Positions 42,259-53,251 of a DNA stretch of 64,000 nt are shown here, piece by piece. The notes under the pieces are model-generated. The model made no database searches and was not told the origin of the DNA. It saw nothing but the letters and a program-made list of their open reading frames with translations. A program made the position numbers and the translations under genes. The DNA is taken from the NCBI RefSeq assembly GCF_011759605.1, contig NZ_JAAOYX010000001.1:1798001-1862000 (forward strand), written 5' to 3'. Each line of letters opens with the position of its first letter. Position 1 is the first letter of the stretch. Source of the DNA: Luteibacter sp. SG786. Lineage in GTDB: Bacteria > Pseudomonadota > Gammaproteobacteria > Xanthomonadales > Rhodanobacteraceae.

Positions 42259-42804
42259 ATGGCTGTTCACCTGGTTGCCGCGCTCGACGAAAACTTTGCC
42301 ATCGGCAAAAAGGGCGGCTTGCCCTGGCATCTTCCCGACGACCTGCGTTACTTCAAGAAGCTCACCAAGGACAGGGCGGTGCTGATGGGCCGCAAGACCG
42401 CCGAGTCCATCGGCAAGCCCCTTCCGGACCGCGACAACTACGTGCTCACGCGAAAGGGCGAGGCGCCGTACCCCGGCCAGGTTACCGTGCGCTCCATCCA
42501 GGAGGCGCAGGCCAGTTGCGGACATACGGGCCTGATGGTGATCGGTGGAGGCGAGGTGTTCCGCGAAGCCCTGCCGCTTGCCAGCACGCTGTACCTGACA
42601 TGGGTGTATGCGGCCGTCGACGGCGCCGACGTGTTCTTCCCCGGCATCGACTTCAAGGACTGGACCGAAGTGTCCCGCGTGCGCCACAAGGCGGACAGCG
42701 AGCATCCCTACGCATTCGACATGGTCGAATACGTACGGAACCACGCTGTGGAGCGGGAACACCCCCACCCGAGCCTGGCCGGCGATTCGCATCGGACACC
42801 TTGA
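42259..42804 (+). CDS. folA: Dihydrofolate reductase
   Basis: 181-aa cytoplasmic enzyme reducing DHF to THF with NADPH. ATG 42259 is preceded by AAGGAAG. Diagnostic segments are VAALDENFAIGKKGGLPWHLPDDLRYFK (substrate and Met20-type loop, Asp in LPDD), GRKTAESIGKPLPDR (cofactor) and MVIGGGEVFREALPLA. The C-terminus carries about 15 extra residues (EREHPHPSLAGDSHRTP) compared with E. coli DHFR. The stop overlaps the next gene's start by one base (TGATG), so it forms an operon with mutT-thiE. It works with thyA in the thymidylate cycle. Confidence 0.96.
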   Translation: MAVHLVAALDENFAIGKKGGLPWHLPDDLRYFKKLTKDRAVLMGRKTAESIGKPLPDRDNYVLTRKGEAPYPGQVTVRSIQEAQASCGHTGLMVIGGGEVFREALPLASTLYLTWVYAAVDGADVFFPGIDFKDWTEVSRVRHKADSEHPYAFDMVEYVRNHAVEREHPHPSLAGDSHRTP

Positions 42805-43730
42805 TGCACGTGGTCGCCGGCGTCCTCGTCGACGCCAGCGGGCGCATCCTCATCGCGCAACGCCCGCCGGGCAAGCACTTGGCGGGCATGTGGGAGTTTC
42901 CCGGCGGGAAGCTTGAGCCCGGCGAAAGCGCAGGGGCGGCGCTTGTGCGCGAACTGGATGAGGAGCTCGGCATTGCGGTCGATCGGGCTGCATTCGAAGC
43001 GCTGATCCGGGTGCCGTGGCGCTACGGCGACCGCGACATGCTGCTCGAGGCTGTGCTCGTGCGCGGCTGGAAGGGCGAGCCGCAGGCGCTCGATGCGGCG
43101 GCCATTGCCTGGCGTGAACCGGTCTCCGTCGATGCGGCCCTGCTGGCACCGGCCGACCGGCCGATCCTCGCCGCGCTGCGGTTGCCGCGGCATTACGCGG
43201 TCAGCCCTGCGCAGGCCTCGCCGGACGAGGCGGCCGCCTGGGTGCATGCGGCGCTGGAGCGGGGCGAGCGCCTCCTGCAATTGCGCCTCACGGCGCAGTC
43301 TTTCGAGACGGTGCGCGGCGTGGCCGAGGCGGTCCTGCCGGACGTGCGGCGGCATGGCGCGCAGCTGTTGTTGAATCGCGACGTGGCCGGGGCGCAGGCA
43401 CTCGGTATCGGCGTGCACCTGGCCTCCGGGCAATGGCGTGAGTGGGCGGAGCGGCCGCTGCCGCTGTCCGTTCCCGTTGGCGCGTCGTGCCACGACGCCG
43501 CGGAACTTGAACTGGCCTCGCGCCTCGGCTGCGACTTCGCCACGCTGTCGCCCGTGCTCGCGACGACGAGCCACCCTGGCGTGGAACCGCTTGGCTGGCC
43601 GCGCTTCGGCCGGCTGGCGGAAGCCGCCTCGCTGCCTGTCTACGCGCTGGGCGGCGTCGGCCGGAAGGACTTGCCGGAAGCGCGGCTGCATGCCGCCCAA
43701 GGCGTCGCAGGCATCACCGCCTTCCTGTAG
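42804..43730 (+). CDS. MutT (8-oxo-dGTP diphosphatase) fused to ThiE/TenI-like domain
   Basis: 308-aa two-domain protein. Residues about 1-128 are a Nudix hydrolase with a perfect Nudix box (GGKLEPGESAGAALVRELDEELG) and the MutT-type start VVAGVLVDASGRILIAQRPPGKHLAGMWEFPGG. Residues about 130-308 are a thiamine-phosphate-synthase/TenI-like TIM barrel (HYAVSP, LLQLRL, LLLNRD, VHLASGQ, SCHDAAELELASRLGCDFATLSPV, YALGGV). The barrel lacks several thiamin-phosphate-contact residues in their usual form, so its catalysis is doubtful. The same fusion is known in several proteobacteria. It likely sanitises oxidised nucleotides. It is translationally coupled to folA. Confidence 0.93.
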   Translation: MHVVAGVLVDASGRILIAQRPPGKHLAGMWEFPGGKLEPGESAGAALVRELDEELGIAVDRAAFEALIRVPWRYGDRDMLLEAVLVRGWKGEPQALDAAAIAWREPVSVDAALLAPADRPILAALRLPRHYAVSPAQASPDEAAAWVHAALERGERLLQLRLTAQSFETVRGVAEAVLPDVRRHGAQLLLNRDVAGAQALGIGVHLASGQWREWAERPLPLSVPVGASCHDAAELELASRLGCDFATLSPVLATTSHPGVEPLGWPRFGRLAEAASLPVYALGGVGRKDLPEARLHAAQGVAGITAFL

Positions 43731-43740
43731 GAGTACGGGG

Positions 43741-44496
43741 TTACTTCGATTTCAGCCGGGCGACGAGCGCTTTCATCACCGTTTGTGTTTCGTCGCCGAA
43801 GAAGTCGTCGATGAAGCCCGGATCGAGCAGGTCGGTGGTGTCGCCCCAGACGGCGGTCAGATCGGCACGGGCGATGGCGCGCGTGCGCAGCATGGCCTTC
43901 GTCGGCAGCTTCAGCAGGTCGTCGAGCCACTGCACGGAGCGCGTCACCACCTGTTCCACGGCGGCAAGCTCGTCGACCAGCCCGATGGCATGCGCTTGCT
44001 CCGCGTCGACCATCGCACCTGCCACGAGCAGGCGCTCGGCGCGGTAGGCGCCCACGATGCGGCGCATGGCGAACTGGATGGGCTCCGGCACCGACAGGCC
44101 CACCTGCACTTCGTTGAGTCCGATCTTGTAGACGCCGTGCGCCATCACCCGGTAATCGCAGAACAGCGAAACCACGGCGCCGCCCGCGGGGCTGTGCCCG
44201 GTGACGGCGGCGACCGTGGGCACGCTCGACGTGGCGATGGCACCGCAGAGGGCGAAGAACGCGTCCCAGAACTCCTTCACGCCGGCGCGATCGCGCTGGA
44301 TCAGCGCCGGGACGTCCACGCCCGCGGAAAACATACCCTGGGCGCCGGAAAGCACGATGCCGCGGGCACCGTTGGACGGCGCGTCGACGATGGCCTCGCG
44401 CAGTGCCTGCACCAGCCCAAGGTCGAACGCGTTCACGGGTGCCCGCGCCATGCGGATCTCGTGGATGCCGCCGTCGTGAGGAAGGATGTCGAGCAT
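43741..44496 (-). CDS. Enoyl-CoA hydratase/isomerase family protein
   Basis: 251-aa crotonase-fold protein. The N-terminal oxyanion-hole segment GMFSAGVDVPALIQRD and the second signature AAVTGHSPAGGAVVSLFCDYRVMA are clear. The catalytic positions equivalent to the two Glu of classical hydratases are not both evident (SPAGGAVVS then LNEVQVGLSVPEPIQ). It may therefore be an isomerase or another crotonase activity. Convergent with the mutT-thiE fusion, with stops about 10 bp apart. The upstream 36-bp gap separates it from the DUF4139 gene on the same strand, so the two may share a transcript. Confidence 0.88.
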   Translation of the reverse strand: MLDILPHDGGIHEIRMARAPVNAFDLGLVQALREAIVDAPSNGARGIVLSGAQGMFSAGVDVPALIQRDRAGVKEFWDAFFALCGAIATSSVPTVAAVTGHSPAGGAVVSLFCDYRVMAHGVYKIGLNEVQVGLSVPEPIQFAMRRIVGAYRAERLLVAGAMVDAEQAHAIGLVDELAAVEQVVTRSVQWLDDLLKLPTKAMLRTRAIARADLTAVWGDTTDLLDPGFIDDFFGDETQTVMKALVARLKSK

Positions 44497-44532
44497 GATC
44501 TTGGTCCTTGGGTGGGTTCGTCCGATTATGGT

Positions 44533-45993
44533 CTACCGCGTGAGGTCGGCGTCCACCCAGGTGTACTGCACCGCGTAATCCAGCGTGGCGCTGCCGTTCG
44601 CCGGCACGTCCACCTTGAACTCCAGCAGTTCGGGCGAAAACTTGGTGGGCTTCACCGACGACGACGTGAGTTTCCAGGCGCGCCAGCGGTTCGGATGCTC
44701 GTGCACGGTGACGGTGCGCGGCGTATCGCCGGCATTGGACAGGACGATGCGGAAGCCCTCGTCCATGCGGTGCGCAGCCTGGTCCACGGTGAACGTGGTC
44801 TGCTCGCGCGCGGCGGTGAGGTCGAACGCATTGCCCAGGGACACCGTGCTGTCCTGGTTCTTCGGCGTATCGTCGATGCGCCCTTCGCCCAGCAATTCGG
44901 CGTTGCCGTCGCGGTCTGTGGTGAGCACGCGCACGTATCCCGCGGGCAAACTGTCGAACGCCTTGAAGCGCAGGTTCGAGACCACTGGGACGCCGTTGGC
45001 GGGAGGCACGGTTTCTTTCTCGACGTTCGGGCGCGGCGGGAACCAGCCGCCCGCCTGCGAGTCGTAAAGCGCCTGCCGTTCGCAATCGAGCGTGCGGCGG
45101 TCGTACAGCGGGGTTTGCGTGACGCTGCCGTCCGGGAGGTCTACGGCGGCGGGGAGCGTATAGGTGCGAAGATCGCCGAGAGTCGCCTGGGAGGGCGCAG
45201 CTTCCGGTGCAGCGGCAGCCTTGAACGCGAACATGCGGTCCTGGACCTGCGGCCGCGGCGGCGCCTTCGCGCGGCGCGCCTCGCCGGCGATGAGCTTCAG
45301 TGTCACGTCCTTCCAGTCGCGGCCGCTGCGGTTGGCGATGCTGGCCGCCGAGTCGAAGGTCATGCGGCAGGCATTGCCCGGCTGGATCGTGGCCACATAG
45401 GCGCCGCGCCAGCCAAGACCGGAGGTGGGGTAGTCGAGCTGGGCGTTCGCCTTGCCGGCGTTGCCGCCGGTCACGCGCACCTGCAATGTCGAGCCGCGGG
45501 CGAAGTCGGTGCTGTCGGCTGCGCGCAGCGCGGCGTACTGGCGCACGAGGGTGGCCTGGCCGTTCGCTTCGCGCACCACGAGGGCGTCGCCGCCACGAAC
45601 CAGCGTGCCGCTGGCGATGGGCTGGCCGCTTTCGCCGATCACGCTGACGTTGCGGCCGACGAGACCGGCCACCGCGCCGTCGAAGCCCTGGCCGAGCAGC
45701 AGGCGCTGCGAGACGACACGGGTTTCCTTGCCGGGAAAGCGCAGTGACAGCGCTTCGCTGTCGAGCGCGGCGGGAAGGCCGTCGATCGTCAGGTCCTGCG
45801 TGCCGCCCTTGAGGTCGAACGCGCGCCGCTCGTGCACGACGGCATAACCGTCGCCCGAGACGGCGTCACCGCCCGTGGAAAACAGCTGGTCGCCATCGGC
45901 GCGGTAGAGCGTGAGCGCGGTGCGCTCGTCCGCAGCGAAGGCGGGTAGGGCGACGGCGCAGGCGATCGCGAGGACGAGGGTGCGTTGCAGCAT
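44533..45993 (-). CDS. DUF4139 domain-containing exported protein
   Basis: 486-aa secreted protein. ATG 45993 (MLQRTLVLAIACAVALPAFAAD) has GGAG seven bases upstream and starts the signal peptide; 46005 is an alternative. Residues about 25-180 form the N-terminal domain (TLYRADGDQLFS, VVHERRAFDLKGG), and residues about 190-486 DUF4139 (SGLGWRGAYVATIQPGNACRMTFDSAASIANRSGRDWKDVTLKLIAG, VTVHEHPNRW). Beta-rich, no TM. Function unknown. It has a REP pair in the intergenic region upstream. Confidence 0.85.
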   Translation of the reverse strand: MLQRTLVLAIACAVALPAFAADERTALTLYRADGDQLFSTGGDAVSGDGYAVVHERRAFDLKGGTQDLTIDGLPAALDSEALSLRFPGKETRVVSQRLLLGQGFDGAVAGLVGRNVSVIGESGQPIASGTLVRGGDALVVREANGQATLVRQYAALRAADSTDFARGSTLQVRVTGGNAGKANAQLDYPTSGLGWRGAYVATIQPGNACRMTFDSAASIANRSGRDWKDVTLKLIAGEARRAKAPPRPQVQDRMFAFKAAAAPEAAPSQATLGDLRTYTLPAAVDLPDGSVTQTPLYDRRTLDCERQALYDSQAGGWFPPRPNVEKETVPPANGVPVVSNLRFKAFDSLPAGYVRVLTTDRDGNAELLGEGRIDDTPKNQDSTVSLGNAFDLTAAREQTTFTVDQAAHRMDEGFRIVLSNAGDTPRTVTVHEHPNRWRAWKLTSSSVKPTKFSPELLEFKVDVPANGSATLDYAVQYTWVDADLTR

Positions 45994-46055
45994 GATGCTC
46001 TCCATGTAGGCCCTCGCGGATCATACTGGTGGCACATGAACGAGGCGAAAGTTTT

Positions 46056-46137
46056 TGTGGGAGCCGGCTATGCCGGCGATTCCGTAGCAGCGGCAAGGTT
46101 GCGGCGAGCGTCCATCGCCGCTGAAGCGGCTCCCACA
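46056..46137. repeat. REP pair (inverted, copy 1)
   Basis: Outer arms TGTGGGAGCCGGCT... and ...AGCGGCTCCCACA flank two smaller hairpins (GCCGGC and TCGCCGCTGAAGCGG types). It lies between the DUF4139 and thioesterase genes, both leftward. Member of the five-copy intergenic family in this window. Confidence 0.85.
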
Positions 46138-46180
46138 CACAGCCAGGGCCTTTTTCGAAGCCCCGATTCCTTTCGGATTT

Positions 46181-46617
46181 TCAGCCCCGCTCCGCTTCCG
46201 CCACCGCGTCGCGCACTGCCTGCGGCAGCGGCACCGGACGTCCGCTGCGGGTATCGATCCACACCATGGTGATGCTGCCGTCGCAATGGATGCGCGTGGG
46301 ATCGTTGCTGTCCAGGATGCGATGGCCGATGGTCATCGAGCTGTTGCCCATGCGATTGACGAAGAGCTCGATCTGGATATCCGCAGGCCACTCGATCGGC
46401 AGGCGGTAATTCAGTTCGCTATGGGCCATCACCGGTGCCGCGGCCGGGCTGTACCAGTCACCCGGAATATCCTTCAGCCACTTGAGACGTGCTTCCTGCA
46501 GGTAGACCAGGTAATTGGCGTTGTTGACATGGTTGTACGCGTCCAGGTCCTGCCAGCGCACGTCCATCGGCGTGATGAACAGCGGAACGGGCGCGGGGTT
46601 CAGGGAGGCTTCGGTGC

Positions 46618-46621
<4 letters not shown>
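46181..46621 (-). CDS. Acyl-CoA thioesterase, 4-hydroxybenzoyl-CoA thioesterase (hot-dog) family
   Basis: 146-aa single hot-dog domain. The active-site segment [27 protein letters not shown] has the conserved Asp followed by HVNN; the central helix and the GHRILDSND strand match YbgC/FcbC-like thioesterases. ATG 46621 overlaps the uvrA stop by four bases (ATGA), so the two are coupled. That is not a functional link I can explain. The large in-frame opening upstream to 47722 is a shadow of uvrA. It probably cleaves short or aromatic acyl-CoAs. Confidence 0.9.
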
Positions 46622-49554
<2,933 letters not shown>

Positions 49555-49754
49555 GTGCCGACGTAAATGGGGGAAGTCGGCGACTATACCAAGGGTTTTC
49601 GGCCTTCATGCCGTGTCGACTTTTGACGGTTCATCACATTTGTTATGAGGCGCCGGCAGTCGGCCGGCAAGGGTGCCCATGAACCGGCGGCGGGGCTACC
49701 ATGGCCCGATCCCGGGGAGGGATCAGAGCCAATCATCCAAAGAGGAAGACACGC

Positions 49755-50264
49755 ATGCGTAAGTGGACAGGGATCGCCGCCGGCCTGGTGCTGGCGGGTT
49801 GTGCGGGCCAGGCGCTGGCAGCCGTGCCCTCGGAGCAGCAGGTGCGGCAGCTGATGGACGCGGTGGGCATGGGGCGGATGCTCAGCCAGATGAACAGCCA
49901 GATGGCCGGCGTGATGCAGAACGCGCTGCCCTGTGTGCCGGCCAGCTACTGGCAGGGTTTCGTGGACGCCAATGCCACCAACCAGTTGATCGGCCGCATG
50001 GTGCCGGTTTACCAGAAGCATTTCACGGCCGAGGACATCGACGGCCTGCTCAAGTTCTACCGCTCGCCGCTGGGCCAGAAGGTGATCACACAGATGCCCG
50101 CGACGATGGCCGAGGGCATGCAGATCGGCAAGCAGTGGGGCCAGGAGCGGGGCAAGCAGATGATCGCCCAGTTGCAGAGCCAGGGCACCCTGAACCCGCA
50201 GGGCCAGTGCCCCGCCACGGGCGCGGCCGCCAAGCCGGCGCCGGCAGCGGCGCCGAAGAAGTAG
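49755..50264 (+). CDS. DUF2059 exported protein
   Basis: 169-aa protein with an export signal that also reads as a lipobox (GLVLAGC, residues 11-17), so it is either a lipoprotein or cut after QALA. DUF2059 core (about residues 70-135): FVDANATNQLIGRMVPVYQKHFTAEDIDGLLKFYRSPLGQKVITQMP. The C-terminal tail is Ala/Pro-rich. The gene is preceded by AGAGGAAG and is divergent from uvrA. Its function is unknown. A REP pair directly follows its stop. Confidence 0.87.
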   Translation: MRKWTGIAAGLVLAGCAGQALAAVPSEQQVRQLMDAVGMGRMLSQMNSQMAGVMQNALPCVPASYWQGFVDANATNQLIGRMVPVYQKHFTAEDIDGLLKFYRSPLGQKVITQMPATMAEGMQIGKQWGQERGKQMIAQLQSQGTLNPQGQCPATGAAAKPAPAAAPKK

Positions 50265-50270
50265 GCCACC

Positions 50271-50359
50271 CACTGTGGGAGCCGACTGTGTCGGCGATCC
50301 CGCGGCGGCGGGCAAGCTTGCCGCGAGCCCCCTTCGCCGCTGAAGCGGCTCCCACAGTG
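50271..50359. repeat. REP pair (inverted, copy 2)
   Basis: Outer arms CACTGTGGGAGCCG (50271-50284) and CGGCTCCCACAGTG (50346-50359) are perfectly complementary, with inner hairpins between. It starts 6 bp after the DUF2059 stop and may act as its transcript-stabilising 3' end. Confidence 0.9.
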
Positions 50360-50455
50360 TCTCGCCCGGGCCATCGTCATAAGTGATTGATTGCTAATGG
50401 ATATACGGGCGCCCGGGCTACGGGGAGAATCAGGGCGCCGCTCTTAACCACCTGA

Positions 50456-50485
50456 TTGACCTTGCCTTTTGCGTCCCGCTATAAT
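50456..50485 (+). promoter_or_regulatory. Sigma-70 promoter of rplU-rpmA
   Basis: TTGACC (50456-50461), 18-bp spacer, TATAAT (50480-50485), a near-consensus promoter. It is followed by a roughly 55-nt leader to rplU, consistent with strong ribosomal-protein expression. Confidence 0.8.
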
Positions 50486-50548
50486 TCTCGATTCGCAGTA
50501 CCCGCAACACCCCAAAAAGAACTACATAAACAGCAACAGGAAACTCCC

Positions 50549-50863
50549 ATGAGCTACGCAGTCATCAAGACCGGTGGCAAGCAGTATCGCGTGATGGCAG
50601 GCGAAGTCCTGCGCGTCGAGCTGCTGAACGCCGAAGTCGATTCCACCATCCAGTTCGACCAGGTTCTCCTCGTCGGCGAAGGTGAGTCGATCACCGTTGG
50701 CGCCCCGCTGGTCGCCGGTGCCACCGTCAGCGCGAAGGTTCGCGCCCACGGCCGCGCCGATAAGATCCGCATCGTCAAGTTCCGTCGTCGCAAGCACTAC
50801 AAGCGCACGCAGGGACATCGTCAGCATTACACCGAAATCGAGATCACGGGCATCAACGCCTGA
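50549..50863 (+). CDS. rplU: 50S ribosomal protein L21
   Basis: 104-aa L21, binding 23S rRNA in the large subunit. The sequence [15 protein letters not shown], the [21 protein letters not shown] stretch and the end TEIEITGI are diagnostic. The start ATG 50549 is preceded by ACAGGAA; the in-frame opening from 50456 is leader. It is followed 20 bp later by rpmA, the universal rplU-rpmA-obgE order. Confidence 0.99.
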   Translation: MSYAVIKTGGKQYRVMAGEVLRVELLNAEVDSTIQFDQVLLVGEGESITVGAPLVAGATVSAKVRAHGRADKIRIVKFRRRKHYKRTQGHRQHYTEIEITGINA

Positions 50864-50883
50864 GTCGCCGGAGGATATAAGTC

Positions 50884-51141
50884 ATGGCACATAAAAAAGG
50901 CGTAGGTTCCAGCCGTAACGGCCGCGATTCGAACCCGAAGTACCTCGGCGTGAAGATCTACGGTGGCCAGGCTGTCGAAGCCGGTAACATCATCGTTCGC
51001 CAGCGTGGCACCAAGTTCCACGCCGGCGTGGGCGTCGGCCTCGGCCGCGACCACACCCTGTTCGCGCTGGTCGACGGCACCGTGTCGTTCAAGACCCGCG
51101 GCGACAAGGGCCGCAAGTTCGTCGACGTCGTCCAGGCGTAA
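50884..51141 (+). CDS. rpmA: 50S ribosomal protein L27
   Basis: 85-aa L27, located at the peptidyl-transferase centre. [24 protein letters not shown] and [21 protein letters not shown] are invariant family segments. The Gly-rich N-terminal extension has no Firmicutes-type cleavable leader. SD GGAGG precedes the ATG. It is cotranscribed with rplU and followed by an intrinsic terminator. Confidence 0.99.
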   Translation: MAHKKGVGSSRNGRDSNPKYLGVKIYGGQAVEAGNIIVRQRGTKFHAGVGVGLGRDHTLFALVDGTVSFKTRGDKGRKFVDVVQA

Positions 51142-51163
51142 GCCTCCCGCGACGCGATAGCGA

Positions 51164-51195
51164 AGGCCCCGCCATAGGCGGGGCTTTTCGTTTTT
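51164..51195 (+). terminator. Intrinsic terminator after rpmA
   Basis: GCCCCGCC-ATA-GGCGGGGC (51166-51184) followed by TTTTCGTTTTT. It separates the ribosomal-protein operon from obgE. Confidence 0.85.
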
Positions 51196-51206
51196 GCGTA
51201 ATGCGC

Positions 51207-52375
<1,169 letters not shown>

Positions 52376-52403
52376 GCCGCGCCCTTCACCGGGAGACCGG
52401 CTC

Positions 52404-52489
52404 TGTGTAGGAGCCGGCTACGCCGGCGATCCCGCGGCAGCGGGCATGCTACGGCGAGCGCCCATCGCCGCTGAAGCGGCTCCCACACA
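52404..52489. repeat. REP pair (inverted, copy 3)
   Basis: TGTGTAGGAGCCGGCTACGC on the left and GCTGAAGCGGCTCCCACACA on the right, with inner hairpins. It lies downstream of obgE. Together with the 39-bp terminator array it fills the 301-bp non-coding gap 52376-52676. Confidence 0.85.
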
Positions 52490-52500
52490 AAGCCTGTATA

Positions 52501-52656
52501 GGTGCAAAAAAGCCGGCTTTCGTCAGCCTGCTTTTCATAGGCGCAAAAAAGCCGGCTTTCGTCAGCCTGCTTTTCATGGGCGCAAAAAAGCCGGCTTTCG
52601 CCGGCCCGCTTTTCATAGGTGCAAAAAAAAGCCGGCTTTCGCCGGCTTTTTCCGTG
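52501..52656. repeat. Four tandem 39-bp copies of the rpsT terminator
   Basis: Units at 52501-52539, 52540-52578, 52579-52617 and 52618-52656, each GGYGCAAAAAAGCCGGCTTT... The unit nearest rpsT carries a perfect two-way terminator stem (AAAAGCCGGC-TTTC-GCCGGCTTTTT); the outer two have a degraded right arm. All units are exactly 39 bp, which points to recent tandem duplication. Confidence 0.93.
52624..52652 (-). terminator. Intrinsic terminator of rpsT
   Basis: GCCGGC-GAAA-GCCGGC stem flanked by A-runs and T-runs on both sides, 25 bp past the rpsT stop. It works by sequence in both directions and could also stop obgE transcripts. Confidence 0.9.
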
Positions 52657-52676
52657 AACAACGATGTCGCGCAGGC

Positions 52677-52940
52677 TTACGCCAGGTCGCGGATCTTCGC
52701 GTTCAGGCGGCTCTTGTGACGAGCGGCCTTGTTCTTGTGGATGAGGCCACGGGCAGCGTAACGGTCCATCACCGGCACGGCGACGGCGTAGGCGCTGACG
52801 GCGCCGGCCTTATCCTTGGCGTCGATCGCCTTGACGACCTTCTTCAGTGCGGAACGCACCATGGAACGCGCGCTGACGTTGCGCAGACGGCGCTGCTCCG
52901 ACTGACGCGCACGCTTCTTCGCGGACTTGATGTTGGCCAA
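52677..52940 (-). CDS. rpsT: 30S ribosomal protein S20 (TTG start)
   Basis: 87-aa S20, the standard length, binding 16S rRNA. The family start (M)[20 protein letters not shown] requires initiation at a TTG codon at 52940, with GGAG eight bases upstream. The longer frame to 52994 would begin in the promoter. E. coli rpsT also starts with UUG, which takes part in autogenous translational control, so the rare start is probably conserved for regulation. The C-terminal [20 protein letters not shown] is typical. Confidence 0.98.
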   Translation of the reverse strand: MANIKSAKKRARQSEQRRLRNVSARSMVRSALKKVVKAIDAKDKAGAVSAYAVAVPVMDRYAARGLIHKNKAARHKSRLNAKIRDLA

Positions 52941-52981
52941 GGTAAAGCTCCAGAGTTCGGTTGGTTTTAAAAAAGACGCCC

Positions 52982-53010
52982 ATTTTGCGGCCAAAGGCGG
53001 GTCGCGTCAA
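52982..53010 (-). promoter_or_regulatory. Promoter of rpsT
   Basis: Read on the minus strand: TTGACG (53010-53005), 17-bp spacer, CAAAAT (52987-52982). This gives a leader of roughly 35 nt before the TTG start. Confidence 0.65.
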
Positions 53011-53026
53011 TAGCTTAGGGCCGCTT

Positions 53027-53117
53027 CCCCTGTGGGAGCCGCTTCAGCGGCGATGGGTGCTTGCGGGAACCTTGCCCGCTGCCGCGGGATCGCCGGCGTA
53101 GCCGGCCCCCACAGGGG
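53027..53117. repeat. REP pair (inverted, copy 4, opposite orientation)
   Basis: Arms CCCCTGTGGG and CCCACAGGGG; compared with the other copies the AGCGGCTCC-type half comes first, so this copy is flipped. It lies between rpsT and murJ in a 311-bp gap that has no gene (52941-53251). Confidence 0.85.
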
Positions 53118-53120
53118 CTT

Positions 53121-53145
53121 CTCGCCGCCATGGCAGCTCCTACAG
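53121..53145. repeat. Single REP half matching the actB palindrome arm
   Basis: CTCGCCGCCATGGCAGCTCC followed by TACAG, one mismatch from the arm of the palindrome inside actB. No partner arm lies nearby. It directly follows REP copy 4. Confidence 0.75.
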
Positions 53146-53251
53146 CCAGGCAGCCCGGGCCGCCACGGCCCGGGAATTGCCAGGAGGCGGACTGTCCTCC
53201 GGCCCACCGTGGCTGTCAAACTAGGGGTTTGCGGCAGTCTTTTTCTCCCGG

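Noticed and set aside
49555-49754. SOS/LexA box upstream of uvrA
   Set aside because: No convincing E. coli-like or xanthomonad-like LexA palindrome was seen in the divergent gap.
52501-52656. Candidate CRISPR array
   Set aside because: The repeats are directly adjacent with no spacers, and each unit is a terminator hairpin.
52446-52970. Repeat protein encoded by the 39-bp array (13-residue repeats in both strands)
   Set aside because: Repeats stay in frame only because the unit length is divisible by three; no ribosome site and the content is terminator sequence overlapping rpsT antisense.
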